From Bifidobacterium breve (GTDB lineage: Bacteria; Myxococcota_A; UBA796; SXON01): a stretch of 40,066 nt of DNA. The stretch lies in the NCBI GenBank assembly GCA_943328795.2, contig CALQBK020000023.1, positions 1 to 40,066 on the forward strand, written 5' to 3'. Positions 1 through 7,030 of the stretch are shown piece after piece; position 1 is the stretch's first letter; each line of letters opens with the position of its first letter. The translations under genes and the position numbers were made by a program. A model generated the notes under the pieces. That model was not told the DNA's origin. It ran no database searches and saw only the letters and a list, made by a program, of their open reading frames with translations.

Positions 1-455
1 AGGATCACCTCGGCCATCGGCATGTTCTCGATGCTGCGCGTGACGCTGCCGGGGTGGCGGACAATCCAGATCCAGCGCGCGTCCGGGAACCAGCGCGCGA
101 GGCGAGCCAGGGCCTGCGGGTCGGCCGAGAGGTGGGGGCACTTGTCGACGAGGAGGCGATCGCCGAGCGCGTCCGTCAGGCGCTGGTACACCTCCGGCAC
201 GGTCAACGCCTCCCAGGACCGCTCGAGCGCCTTCGCGGCGTCCACGTCGATGCCGTGCAGCTCCATCAGCGTGCGGCGGAGCCCGCCCTTCTCCCAAAAT
301 CGCTCGTCCAGCTTCTTGCGCCGCTCAGCCATCGTCGCGAACGGGGCGATCACCATCTCCGGCGGCGAGAACAGCGACGGGTGCCCTGCGAGCATCACCC
401 GCAAGAGCGTGGTTCCGGACCGAGGCGCACCGAGCACGAACACAGGGCTGGACAT
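1..455 (-). CDS. Sulfotransferase family protein, N-terminal part (runs off left edge)
   Basis: The first 151 residues of a PAPS-dependent sulfotransferase; the rest lies beyond base 1, which is why the ORF track lacks it. The protein opens MSSPVFVLGAPRSGTTLLRV. GAPRSGTT (residues 9-16) is the 5'-phosphosulfate-binding loop. IVRHPGSVTRS near residue 135 matches the 3'-phosphate-binding segment (R and S ligands). No signal peptide is visible, so it is probably cytoplasmic. The family transfers sulfate from PAPS to hydroxyl or amino groups of small molecules or lipids; the acceptor cannot be told from this fragment. The start is the ATG at 455, with a weak TACGTG hexamer six bases upstream. The gene is divergent from the MopE lipoprotein gene at 503. 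Confidence 0.85.
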   Translation of the reverse strand, partial: MSSPVFVLGAPRSGTTLLRVMLAGHPSLFSPPEMVIAPFATMAERRKKLDERFWEKGGLRRTLMELHGIDVDAAKALERSWEALTVPEVYQRLTDALGDRLLVDKCPHLSADPQALARLARWFPDARWIWIVRHPGSVTRSIENMPMAEVI

Positions 456-467
456 CCGCGCCACGTA
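456..467 (-). promoter_or_regulatory. Weak -10-like hexamer abutting sulfotransferase start
   Basis: On the minus strand TACGTG is followed by 6 bases and then the ATG. It fits the window-wide leaderless pattern in position but lacks the final T of TANNNT. Confidence 0.25.
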
Positions 468-490
468 TCCCCACCCCCGCGCTGGCGGTG

Positions 491-502
491 TAGAATCCCG
501 GG
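491..502 (+). promoter_or_regulatory. -10 element TAGAAT, 6 bases before ATG (predicted leaderless start)
   Basis: TAGAAT (5 of 6 to TATAAT) at 491-496, then CCCGGG, then the ATG at 503. With normal -10 to start-site spacing the transcript would begin at or beside the A of ATG. No Shine-Dalgarno sequence fits in the gap. No clear -35 is visible. Confidence 0.5.
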
Positions 503-2014
503 ATGCGCGCATCGACCCTGATGATCCTCACCCCCGCCCTGCTGGCCGCTTGCCAAGACAAGGGCGTCAGCGTCTACAACACCGAGCCCACCGCCAGCAT
601 CCTCGCGCCCGAGGACGGCGCGGCGGTAGACGCCGGCTCGCTCGTCGAGTTCTACGGCGTCGTCGGGGACGCGCAGACCGACACCGAGGCGATCGCCGTG
701 AGCTGGAGCAGCGACCTCGACGGCGAGCTGGACACTGCGCCCGCCGCGGTGGACGGCAGCGTCTACTTCGCCTCCTCCTCGCTCTCCGGCGGTGACCACG
801 CGGTCACCCTCACCGCGATCGACGCCGAGGGCTTGTCCGCGCAAGCGACGGTGCAGCTGCACGTCGGCACCGGCCCCGGTGGCCCCGGCTCGCCTACCGT
901 CGTGATCCTCGGGCCGACCGCGGGGCAAGAGATCGCGTCGACGGCCGTCATCAACCTCGTCGCCGCGGTCACGGACGAGGAGGACGCCTACAACACGCTC
1001 CAGGTCGAGCTCGTTGATGTACCTGACGGATCGCTCTGGGTCGGGAACCCGTCTGAGACCGGCTCGCTCACGGTGCCGATGACGCTGTCGATCGGGAACC
1101 ACCTGCTCACCGTGAACGCGACGGACTCCGACCTCAACGTCGGCAGCGCCACGGTCAGCTTTTCGGTGATCGACGACGGCAAGCCGCACGTGACGATCGA
1201 CGAGCCCTCCGACGGCACGGAGCTCGTAGTTGGCACCGAGGTCAGCTTCCGCGGCACGGTGAGCGACGACAACACGGCCCCCGACGGCCTCTCGGTCTCC
1301 TGGGCCAGCGACGTCGACGGCGTCTTCTCTGCGAACCCCGCGGACTCCTCCGGAGCCACGTCCACCGCGGGCGTGCTCTCGCTCGGCATCCACACCGTGA
1401 CGCTGAGCGCCACCGACGTCGACGGGCAAACCGGCTCGGACAGCATCGTGGTCACCGTATACGACCCCAATGACCGCGACGACGACAGCGACGGCTGGAC
1501 CGAGAACGAGGGCGACTGCGACGACGCGGACAGCAGCACGAGCCCCAGCGCGACGGACGTGTGCGACGAGCTCGACAACGACTGCGACGGCGTAGTCAAC
1601 GACGACGACATCGACAGCTACGAGGTGAACGACACCTCGCCCGGGTACGACTGCGGGGAGGTGGACGTCAGCTTCCTCTGGGCGGGCTCTACCCTGGAGC
1701 TCTCGGCGCTCACCATCTCGTCGCCGACCGACGAAGACTGGTTCGAGTGGGACGCTGACGACGAGTACTGGGACAACGTCTCCGTGTCAGTCACCGCGTC
1801 CGGGCTGCCCAGCCTAGGCACGTACGTCCTCGAGCTCTGGAGCCTCGACACGGGCACGATCGTGGACAGCGACTCCGGATCGGCGAGCCTGACGGTGACC
1901 TACTCGGGCGACATCTTCACCGACAGCGAAGACCACTTCGCGACCCGCGTGTACGCGACCAGCTGGCCTACCGGCACGTGCGCGACGTTGTACGACCTCT
2001 CGATTCACAGCTAG
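503..2014 (+). CDS. Lipoprotein with Ig-like repeats, MopE motif and PPC-like C-terminus
   Basis: A predicted secreted, lipid-anchored protein of 503 aa. The signal peptide MRASTLMILTPALLAAC ends in a lipobox with Cys17. Three Ig/PKD-like beta-sandwich repeats follow (about residues 28-115, 130-220 and 225-320; each opens with a P-x-V-x-I-x-x-P type strand). Next comes one MopE-type motif (GDCDDADSS ... DELDNDCDG, about 335-365), an Asp-rich putative metal/Ca site. The last ~130 residues start YEVNDTSPGYDC and include DEDWFEWDAD, resembling a bacterial pre-peptidase C-terminal domain. The family is typical of cell-surface proteins in Myxococcota; the function is unknown. A 47-base gap separates it from the divergent sulfotransferase gene. 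Confidence 0.85.
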   Translation: MRASTLMILTPALLAACQDKGVSVYNTEPTASILAPEDGAAVDAGSLVEFYGVVGDAQTDTEAIAVSWSSDLDGELDTAPAAVDGSVYFASSSLSGGDHAVTLTAIDAEGLSAQATVQLHVGTGPGGPGSPTVVILGPTAGQEIASTAVINLVAAVTDEEDAYNTLQVELVDVPDGSLWVGNPSETGSLTVPMTLSIGNHLLTVNATDSDLNVGSATVSFSVIDDGKPHVTIDEPSDGTELVVGTEVSFRGTVSDDNTAPDGLSVSWASDVDGVFSANPADSSGATSTAGVLSLGIHTVTLSATDVDGQTGSDSIVVTVYDPNDRDDDSDGWTENEGDCDDADSSTSPSATDVCDELDNDCDGVVNDDDIDSYEVNDTSPGYDCGEVDVSFLWAGSTLELSALTISSPTDEDWFEWDADDEYWDNVSVSVTASGLPSLGTYVLELWSLDTGTIVDSDSGSASLTVTYSGDIFTDSEDHFATRVYATSWPTGTCATLYDLSIHS

Positions 2015-2056
2015 CGCGCATCGGAGCGGAGCGGTGGGGACGCGCCCGCGCCCCGT

Positions 2057-2186
2057 TCACTTCTTCTTCTCGGACTTGTCCTTCTTGTCGGTCGGCGTGA
2101 CCTGCTTGAGCAGGTCCTTCACCGCAGGCTGGTCCTGCACGTCAGCATCGCGTCGAACCAGCCATCCGGGTTGGCGTCCCCCCCCC
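2057..2186 (-). other. Frameshifted C-terminal tail of the membrane protein (C9 homopolymer at 2178-2186)
   Basis: With eight instead of nine G in the coding-strand run, the frame reads on through RQPGWLVRRDADVQD and ends KKDKSEKKK-stop at 2057-2059. That is a plausible cytoplasmic Lys-rich tail. The repaired gene (2057-3035) would encode 325 aa. A sequencing or assembly indel is the simplest explanation; slippage or phase variation is the alternative. Confidence 0.55.
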
Positions 2187-3035
2187 AGTGGCCCGGCCGC
2201 CGTTCGGCTGGAGTACGTCCGTCGAGTCCCCACCCAACAGCAACATCGCTACCGCGAGCGCCCCGAACCGCACTGGCCACGACGTGCGCGCCGCCGCGGC
2301 GTCGACCAGGCGTCCGAGCAGCGCCGCCGGGAACACCAAGAAGCCCACCCCCCACACCGTGTACCCGAGGGTCGACCACTCGCCATCGGTCCACGTCGGC
2401 AGCGCCCACAGCAACTGCCCGATCACCGCGAGCACGCCCACCGCCGCGAGCATACGCGCGGGCACGCGCCACGCCCAGCTGAAGGTCGTCACGTCCTTCA
2501 CCACGTGGTCGGGCACCAGCGCGATCCACGCGCCGAACCCCATAATCACGAGCTCAGGCCAGGCGCTCGCCAGGTCGGCGACGCCAAACCGCGGCACCAG
2601 GCTGGCCGGCCCCACCGTGCCCTCCAGCACGTAGCCGAGCGCCATGACGGAGACCCCGATCGCCACCCGCCCGACCCGGGAGAGCCGGGACAACCCGCGC
2701 AGCGCGGCCACCGACACGAACTCGGTGCGGGTGAGCACCCGCGCCTGGGCGCGCGCGACCCAGGAGTCCACGGCCGGTCCACCGGCGGCGGGGTCGGGCG
2801 GCACGACGCCGAGAAAGAGCACGACGTAGCCGATCGCCATGCCGACGAACGCGAGCGTGCGCGCGACTGTGCCCGCGGGGTCGTACGCGTACTCGGCGAG
2901 CCCGGCCTTCGCGAGGATCGCGGCGGTCTGCGGGACCATCGTGAGCGTGAGCAGCACCCCGCCGGTGGCGGCGAGGGTCGCCAAGTAGGTGTTGACGACG
3001 CGGAGCAGCGTGGATTCGGAGGGCGGTAGGTCCAT
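2142..3035 (-). CDS. Polytopic inner-membrane protein, unknown function; 3' end probably frameshifted
   Basis: 297 aa in the uninterrupted frame, with about seven hydrophobic helices (for example LATLAATGGVLLTLTMV near residue 20, TLAFVGMAIGYVVLFLGVV near 55, LAVIGQLLWALP near 185, ALAVAMLLLGG near 240). I do not recognise the family. The ATG at 3035 (MDLPPSE) is preferred over the upstream 3095 start because the extra residues look non-coding and a TACGCT -10-like hexamer lies 8 bases upstream. The reading frame ends in an unconvincing tail (TRMAGSTRC) just after a run of nine G on the coding strand. Removing one G opens a longer, charged tail ending at 2057 (see separate entry). Divergent from the sigma factor gene. 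Confidence 0.7.
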   Translation of the reverse strand: MDLPPSESTLLRVVNTYLATLAATGGVLLTLTMVPQTAAILAKAGLAEYAYDPAGTVARTLAFVGMAIGYVVLFLGVVPPDPAAGGPAVDSWVARAQARVLTRTEFVSVAALRGLSRLSRVGRVAIGVSVMALGYVLEGTVGPASLVPRFGVADLASAWPELVIMGFGAWIALVPDHVVKDVTTFSWAWRVPARMLAAVGVLAVIGQLLWALPTWTDGEWSTLGYTVWGVGFLVFPAALLGRLVDAAAARTSWPVRFGALAVAMLLLGGDSTDVLQPNGGRATGGGTPTRMAGSTRC

Positions 3036-3049
3036 GGCCGCGGAGCGTA
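3036..3049 (-). promoter_or_regulatory. -10-like TACGCT, 8 bases before ATG
   Basis: Minus strand TACGCT, 8 bases, then the ATG of the membrane protein gene. It belongs to the window-wide near-leaderless pattern, at the outer end of the spacing range. Confidence 0.35.
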
Positions 3050-3147
3050 CACCTGTCGCCCGCGCCTGAAGCCGGCGGTCGCTCGCCAATTTCAACGGCC
3101 CTCAATAGTTGCGTCACGCTGCAGCCGCTCCCACGTTGACAAGGTGC

Positions 3148-3741
3148 ATGTCCGAAGAACCGTCGCCGTCCACCGCCCCGCGAGCCGCCCAGCGGGCCGC
3201 GCTGCGCGTCGAGGAGGACCGCGTCTCGCTCGACGGGCTCAAGCGGTTGGACGCGCGCGCGTTCGACACCGCGTTCGTGGTGTTCGCGCCGCGGCTCAAC
3301 GGCTGGCTCCTGCGCATGGGCGCGAGCCGAACGGTCGCCGAGGAGCTCGTCCAGGAGGCGTTCCTTCGCCTCGCCCGCCACGCGCCGAACCTGCGGGACG
3401 ACACCCGCGTCGGCGCCTGGCTCTACACGGTCACGCGAAACCTCTGGACCTCGCACCGCCGCTGGGCGTGGCTCGACGGCTCGCGGATCCTGGAGCTCGC
3501 GGAGCGGACGTTCCAACAGCGCCCGCCGACGCCTGCGGAGGCCGCGGCGTCGAACGAGTCGGCGTCCCACGTCGAACGCGCGTTGGCCAAGCTGCCGGAC
3601 GCGCAACGAGAGGTGTTCTTGCTGGTCGCACAAGAGGGGCTCGAGCCCACCGAGGTCGCTGCCATCCTCGGGATCGCACCCGAGGCCGCCCGGCAGCGGC
3701 TGGCCCGCGCCCGCAAGGCGCTAAAGGAGGCGTTGACATGA
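3148..3741 (+). CDS. RNA polymerase sigma factor, ECF-like sigma-70 family
   Basis: 197 aa from the ATG at 3148 (MSEEPSPST); the track start at 3109 adds an unlikely leader. Region 2 spans about residues 30-100 (FDTAFVVFAPRLNGWLLRMG ... AEELVQEAFLRLARH ... VGAWLYTVTRNLWTSHRR). Region 4 covers about 145-197 (LAKLPDAQREVFLLVAQEG ... EVAAILGIAPEAARQRLARA), a helix-turn-helix for -35 recognition. Regions 1.1 and 3 are absent, as in ECF sigmas. It redirects core RNA polymerase to a specific regulon. The stop overlaps the start of the next gene (ATGA), so the two are translationally coupled; that partner is a candidate regulator of its activity. Confidence 0.9.
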   Translation: MSEEPSPSTAPRAAQRAALRVEEDRVSLDGLKRLDARAFDTAFVVFAPRLNGWLLRMGASRTVAEELVQEAFLRLARHAPNLRDDTRVGAWLYTVTRNLWTSHRRWAWLDGSRILELAERTFQQRPPTPAEAAASNESASHVERALAKLPDAQREVFLLVAQEGLEPTEVAAILGIAPEAARQRLARARKALKEALT

Positions 3742-3935
3742 CCACCGACCCCATCGACGACCTCGTTCGCCGGGACCTCACAGAGATCCCGCTGTCGGCC
3801 GACGCGCAGCGCCGGTTGCGCGTTCGCCTCGGGCGCGAGGTCGAGGCCCGCCGGCTCGAGCTGCTCGAGGGCGCGCTGCACGGCGGGTTTGCGCTCGCCG
3901 CGGTCGCCTGGACGATCTTGGTGCTGGTGAGGTAG
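3738..3935 (+). CDS. 65-aa single-pass membrane protein coupled to the sigma factor (candidate anti-sigma)
   Basis: A short protein starting MTTDPIDDLVRRDLTEIPL, with an acidic/basic helical N-terminus of about 45 residues and one transmembrane helix at the C-terminus (GGFALAAVAWTILVLVR). The ATG lies inside the stop codon of the sigma gene (ATGA overlap). Gene order, coupling and the cytoplasmic-helix plus single-helix layout resemble minimal anti-sigma factors, but there is no zinc HxxxCxxC motif and no sequence family I can name. The function is inference from position. Confidence 0.65.
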   Translation: MTTDPIDDLVRRDLTEIPLSADAQRRLRVRLGREVEARRLELLEGALHGGFALAAVAWTILVLVR

Positions 3936-3963
3936 CCGGCTGGGTCGGGGCTGGGCAGCCAGG

Positions 3964-5208
3964 TCAGCCCGGCAACGCGCCCGCCGCCGCCACAGCGTGA
4001 ACCGGGCGGGGCGGCACCAGCAGCACGACCGATGCCGCAATGCAGCAAGCGGGAAGCAGCGCCATGGCTTGCCCGAGCCCGACACGGTCCGACAACGCGC
4101 CGACCACCAGCGGCGCGACGCCGTAGCCGACCAGGTTCACGGCCAAGAAGTAGACCGCGACGCCCAGCCCGCGCTGCTCAGCGGGGACCCGCGCTTGCAC
4201 CTCGGCGGCCGCGGGCCCGAGCCAAGCGAGGCCCGTGAACGCGAGCGCCGCGTAGGCCGCGACCAGGGGCGCGCCCGCGGGCCCGAACAGCAAGCCGCAC
4301 CAGGCGAGCGCGGCGACACCACCGAGCGTCCCGACGAACAGCTCGCGCCCCCGCGCTGACCGGCGCTGCCACGCGTCGGCGAGCGCGCCGCCCGCCAGCG
4401 TCCCGAGCAGCCCGGCGGTGATCGTGACGATGCCGGCGAGGCGCCCGACGTCCGCGCCTACGAACCCACGCTCTCGCACCAGCAACGTCGGCACCCAGAT
4501 CGACAGCGCGTTCGCCGCGACGGCGACGAGCGCGAACCCGACGAGCACGCGGACGAGGCCCGGGGCCCGCACCACCGCGCGGAGGTCCGCGGTGAACGCC
4601 CGGCTGGCCGTGGCCGCCCCGACTGCGCCGCGCGCCGGCTCCACCAGCAGCATGACTACGCCGGCGAGCGCGATCCCGGGCACGCCGAGCGCCAGGAACG
4701 CGGTCCGCCACCCGGCGATGTCGCCGATGTACCCGCCGAGCCAGAACGCCGTCGCGGCGCCAACGGGGACGCCGGCCGAGTACACCGACTGCGCGGTCGC
4801 CCGACGGGACGCCGGGAACGCGTCCGCCAGCAGCGACATCGCGGCAGGCCCGAGCGAAGCCTCGCCGATGCCCACCACGACGCGACACGCGAGCAAGGAC
4901 CAGAAGCCCGTGGCGAGCCCGGTAGCGGCGCTGGCGACGGACCATGTCACGAGCCCGGCGGCGATCATGTTGCGACGCGACACGCGGTCCGCCATCCGGC
5001 CGAAGGGCAAGCCGAGCGACGTGTAGAACAGCACGAACGAGGTCGTCCCGAGCAGCGCGAGCTGCAGGTCGGACAGCGACATCTCCTTCTTGATCGCCGG
5101 GAACAGGATGTAGATCAACGTCCGGTCGAGGAAGTTGAGCGTGTAGGCCAACGCGAGCACGGCCAGCAGGCCGGCCGCAGACGAGATGCGAGTCGAGGAG
5201 GCGTTCAT
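3964..5208 (-). CDS. MFS transporter, Spinster-like
   Basis: A 12-helix major facilitator superfamily permease of 414 aa in the inner membrane. The N-terminal half has LDRTLIYILFPAIKKEM, the loop 2-3 signature as GRMADRVSRRN and the helix-4 segment CRVVVGIGEASLGPAA, which together resemble the Spinster/sugar-phosphate-like branch. The C-half repeat carries the matching LAGGALADAWQRRSARGRE motif. The substrate is not predictable. The start is MNASSTR (ATG at 5208), not the track's 5229. At 5208 a -35/-10 pair with textbook spacing ends 6 bases upstream, and 5229 would lie inside that promoter. Convergent with the sigma/65-aa pair; only 28 bases separate the stops. Confidence 0.88.
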   Translation of the reverse strand: MNASSTRISSAAGLLAVLALAYTLNFLDRTLIYILFPAIKKEMSLSDLQLALLGTTSFVLFYTSLGLPFGRMADRVSRRNMIAAGLVTWSVASAATGLATGFWSLLACRVVVGIGEASLGPAAMSLLADAFPASRRATAQSVYSAGVPVGAATAFWLGGYIGDIAGWRTAFLALGVPGIALAGVVMLLVEPARGAVGAATASRAFTADLRAVVRAPGLVRVLVGFALVAVAANALSIWVPTLLVRERGFVGADVGRLAGIVTITAGLLGTLAGGALADAWQRRSARGRELFVGTLGGVAALAWCGLLFGPAGAPLVAAYAALAFTGLAWLGPAAAEVQARVPAEQRGLGVAVYFLAVNLVGYGVAPLVVGALSDRVGLGQAMALLPACCIAASVVLLVPPRPVHAVAAAGALPG

Positions 5209-5243
5209 CCGTCTACCGTACTGCAGCAATCAGAATGCTGCAA
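5209..5243 (-). promoter_or_regulatory. Promoter of the MFS gene: TTGCAG-N17-TACGGT-N6-ATG
   Basis: Minus strand: TTGCAG (5243-5238), a 17-base spacer, TACGGT (5220-5215), 6 bases and the ATG. Spacing is ideal for the main sigma factor, and the transcript would be leaderless. The promoter lies in the 45-base gap after the alpha/beta hydrolase stop. Confidence 0.5.
5222..5242. promoter_or_regulatory. Operator-like inverted repeat TGCAGCA-N7-TGCTGCA
   Basis: A perfect 7-base inverted repeat with a 7-base spacer (21 bases in all). It overlaps the -35 hexamer and fills the spacer of the MFS promoter. The geometry suits a dimeric helix-turn-helix repressor. As RNA it could also be a weak hairpin after the hydrolase gene, but no U-tract follows. 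Confidence 0.45.
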
Positions 5244-5253
5244 GTGCGAAGTA

Positions 5254-6168
5254 CTACCGGGCGGCTTTTTTCTGCCCGTACGCGCTGCGCTTCTTCATCA
5301 ACGCGCCGCGCCGCGCGCGACGAAGCAAGTGCCCGACACCCTCGGAGGGCCCGAAGCCCTCGCTCTCGATCACCTGGGGGCGGGAAGGCTCCACGCACCA
5401 GCGGGCGATGTCCCGCGCCATGCGCAGGCCCCCCGGCTCCATCGTCGGCATGTGCCCAAGGTCGTCGTAGCGCCACACGACGGCCTCGTAGACGTCGCCC
5501 AGGAGGCGCGTCTTCTGCCAGGGGAACACCTTGTCGTGCAGCCCGATGGCGACCAGCACGGGCTGCGTGATGGCGGTGGGGTCCACCGAAGGCCGGCGCA
5601 GCAGCTCCATCGCGAGGCGGGGCGGCCAAGGCACGCACTGCTCCCAGGCCCGCGCGGCGACGTCGGCCGGCATGCGGTTCATCCCGAGCGCCTGGTAGCT
5701 CCGCAGCGGGGGCTTCACGGCTCGGCCGGCGGCGATCGGGACCATCGGCCCGAGGTGCGCGAGCTGCGCCCGGTCCGGGATCATCCGCACTTGCCCGGGC
5801 GGCGTCGGGCAGAGCAGGACCACCCCCCGGAGGCCTTGGAGCTCGGGGCGCGCGGCGACCATCTGCACCACGAGCCCGCTCATGCTGTGCCCCAACAGGA
5901 CAACCGGGCCGGGGACCGCTGCCACGGCCGCAGCGAGGGCGTCCGCGTACTTCGCGAGCGTGACAGTGGTGTCCGTCGCGCCGGGGGCGTGTCCGGGAGC
6001 CGTGAGCGTCACCACCCGGAGCTTCCAAGCGTTGAACGTCTCGATCCACGGCTCGAACATCCACTCGCCCAGCCCGATGCCGTGCGTCAGGACGAGGGTC
6101 GCGACCGGGGCGTCACAAGGGAAGTCGGTGCCGTTCAAGGGACCGAGCGAGATGGGCGTGCCAAACAT
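5254..6168 (-). CDS. Alpha/beta hydrolase
   Basis: A 304-aa alpha/beta-hydrolase-fold enzyme without a signal peptide. The oxyanion segment is LTHGIGLGEWM (27-37). The nucleophile elbow is GHSMSG with Ser95. The acid is probably Asp212 (IGLHDKVFPWQ) and the base His239 (DDLGHMPTMEPGG), so the triad is intact. The substrate is unknown; esterase, lipase or C-C hydrolase activity are all possible. The C-terminus is Lys/Arg-rich (RRARRGALMKKRSAYGQKK). Divergent from rplU across 134 bases; the MFS gene follows 45 bases downstream but has its own promoter. Confidence 0.85.
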   Translation of the reverse strand: MFGTPISLGPLNGTDFPCDAPVATLVLTHGIGLGEWMFEPWIETFNAWKLRVVTLTAPGHAPGATDTTVTLAKYADALAAAVAAVPGPVVLLGHSMSGLVVQMVAARPELQGLRGVVLLCPTPPGQVRMIPDRAQLAHLGPMVPIAAGRAVKPPLRSYQALGMNRMPADVAARAWEQCVPWPPRLAMELLRRPSVDPTAITQPVLVAIGLHDKVFPWQKTRLLGDVYEAVVWRYDDLGHMPTMEPGGLRMARDIARWCVEPSRPQVIESEGFGPSEGVGHLLRRARRGALMKKRSAYGQKKAAR

Positions 6169-6247
6169 CGCGCGGGGGTTATCCTGCCGCGCGCTCTCCG
6201 ACCGGCCCCGCCCTCACAGCATTCCGCTGCATGGCACCCGCGAGGGC

Positions 6248-6276
6248 TTGACATACGCCCGGCAGGCACATAAACC
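6248..6276 (+). promoter_or_regulatory. Sigma-70-type promoter of the rplU operon
   Basis: A perfect TTGACA at 6248-6253. The -10 is TAAACC at 17-base spacing, or CATAAA two bases earlier. It lies about 30 bases before the rplU ribosome-binding site AGGAAAGG (6289-6296; ATG at 6303). Unlike many genes here, this operon has a normal leader and a strong Shine-Dalgarno sequence. Confidence 0.55.
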
Positions 6277-6302
6277 CGCCCGGCTTTCAGGAAAGGTCGA
6301 TC

Positions 6303-6611
6303 ATGTACGCCGTAGTCATCTCTGGTGGTAAGCAGTACCGTGTGTCTGAGGGTTCTACCCTCGTCGTGGATCGCGTCGCGGCCGAGGTGGGCGCGTCCGT
6401 CCAGCTCGACCAGGTGCTGCTCCTCGGCGGCGAGAACGTCCGCGTGGGCACCCCCACGGTCGCTGGGGCCGCGGTCTCCGCGACCGTCGTGTCGCACGAC
6501 AAGGGCGCGAAGACGGAGGGCATGCGCTACCTCCACCGCCAACGCCGCCGCAAGCAGAAGAACGGCCGCGCGAGCCTCACCGTGCTGAAGATCGACGCGA
6601 TCAGCGTCTGA
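6303..6611 (+). CDS. rplU: 50S ribosomal protein L21
   Basis: 102 aa, the usual length for bL21. It starts MYAVVISGGKQYRVSEGSTL and ends with the conserved RRRKQKNGRASLTVLKIDAI type segment that contacts 23S rRNA. It is the first gene of the rplU-rpmA-obgE cluster, the standard bacterial order. The ATG is set by a strong AGGAAAGG ribosome-binding site six bases upstream. Confidence 0.98.
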   Translation: MYAVVISGGKQYRVSEGSTLVVDRVAAEVGASVQLDQVLLLGGENVRVGTPTVAGAAVSATVVSHDKGAKTEGMRYLHRQRRRKQKNGRASLTVLKIDAISV

Positions 6612-6639
6612 GCTCCAGTAAAGCCCCCTCTCCCAAACC

Positions 6640-6656
6640 GTCCCCTCACCGGGGAC
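6640..6656 (+). other. Small hairpin between rplU and rpmA
   Basis: GTCCCC-TCACC-GGGGAC forms a 6-bp stem with a 5-base loop, 16 bases before the rpmA ATG. There is no U-tract. It may be a processing or translational-control structure, or chance in GC-rich DNA. Confidence 0.3.
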
Positions 6657-6672
6657 TACAGGACACACTCCC

Positions 6673-6930
6673 ATGGCACACAAAAAGGGCCAAGGCTCCT
6701 CCCGCAACGGTCGTGACTCCAACCCGCAGTACCGCGGTGTGAAGCGCCACGACGGGCAGGTCGTCACCTCCGGCAGCATCCTCGTTCGGCAGCTCGGCAC
6801 CGTGTTTCACGCGGGCAAGAACGTCGGCATCGGCCGCGACTGGACCCTGTTCGCCACCTCCGATGGCCAGGTCAAGTTCCACAAGAAGCAGAGCAAGGCC
6901 TTCATCTCGGTCATCCCGGCCGAGGCGTAG
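6673..6930 (+). CDS. rpmA: 50S ribosomal protein L27
   Basis: 85 aa, normal for bL27. It begins [20 protein letters not shown], the conserved N-terminal arm that reaches the peptidyl-transferase centre, with no Firmicutes-type cleavable extension. The core [17 protein letters not shown]-like block is present as [14 protein letters not shown]. It lies 61 bases after rplU and 100 bases before obgE. Confidence 0.98.
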   Translation: MAHKKGQGSSRNGRDSNPQYRGVKRHDGQVVTSGSILVRQLGTVFHAGKNVGIGRDWTLFATSDGQVKFHKKQSKAFISVIPAEA

Positions 6931-6984
6931 TGCGGGGCCGCGTCGTTTGCCTGCGGGCGGGCGGTAGCGCGGCTGCGTCGACAA

Positions 6985-7019
6985 GTGGTCGGCTCGCTCC
7001 GGCCGCTTTTCGCGTTTTT
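6985..7019 (+). terminator. Hairpin with T-tracts between rpmA and obgE (terminator/attenuator candidate)
   Basis: GTGGTCGG-CTCGCT-CCGGCCGC gives an 8-bp RNA stem (two G-U pairs), followed by TTTT, CGCG and TTTTT. It would separate abundant ribosomal-protein transcripts from the lower-demand GTPase gene by partial termination. Confidence 0.4.
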
Positions 7020-7030
7020 GGGTGGGCCCG

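Noticed and set aside
395-1429. 344-aa minus-strand ORF overlapping the sulfotransferase and MopE lipoprotein genes
   Set aside because: Arg/Gly/Val-rich shadow; the true sulfotransferase frame in this region is a different one that runs off the left edge.
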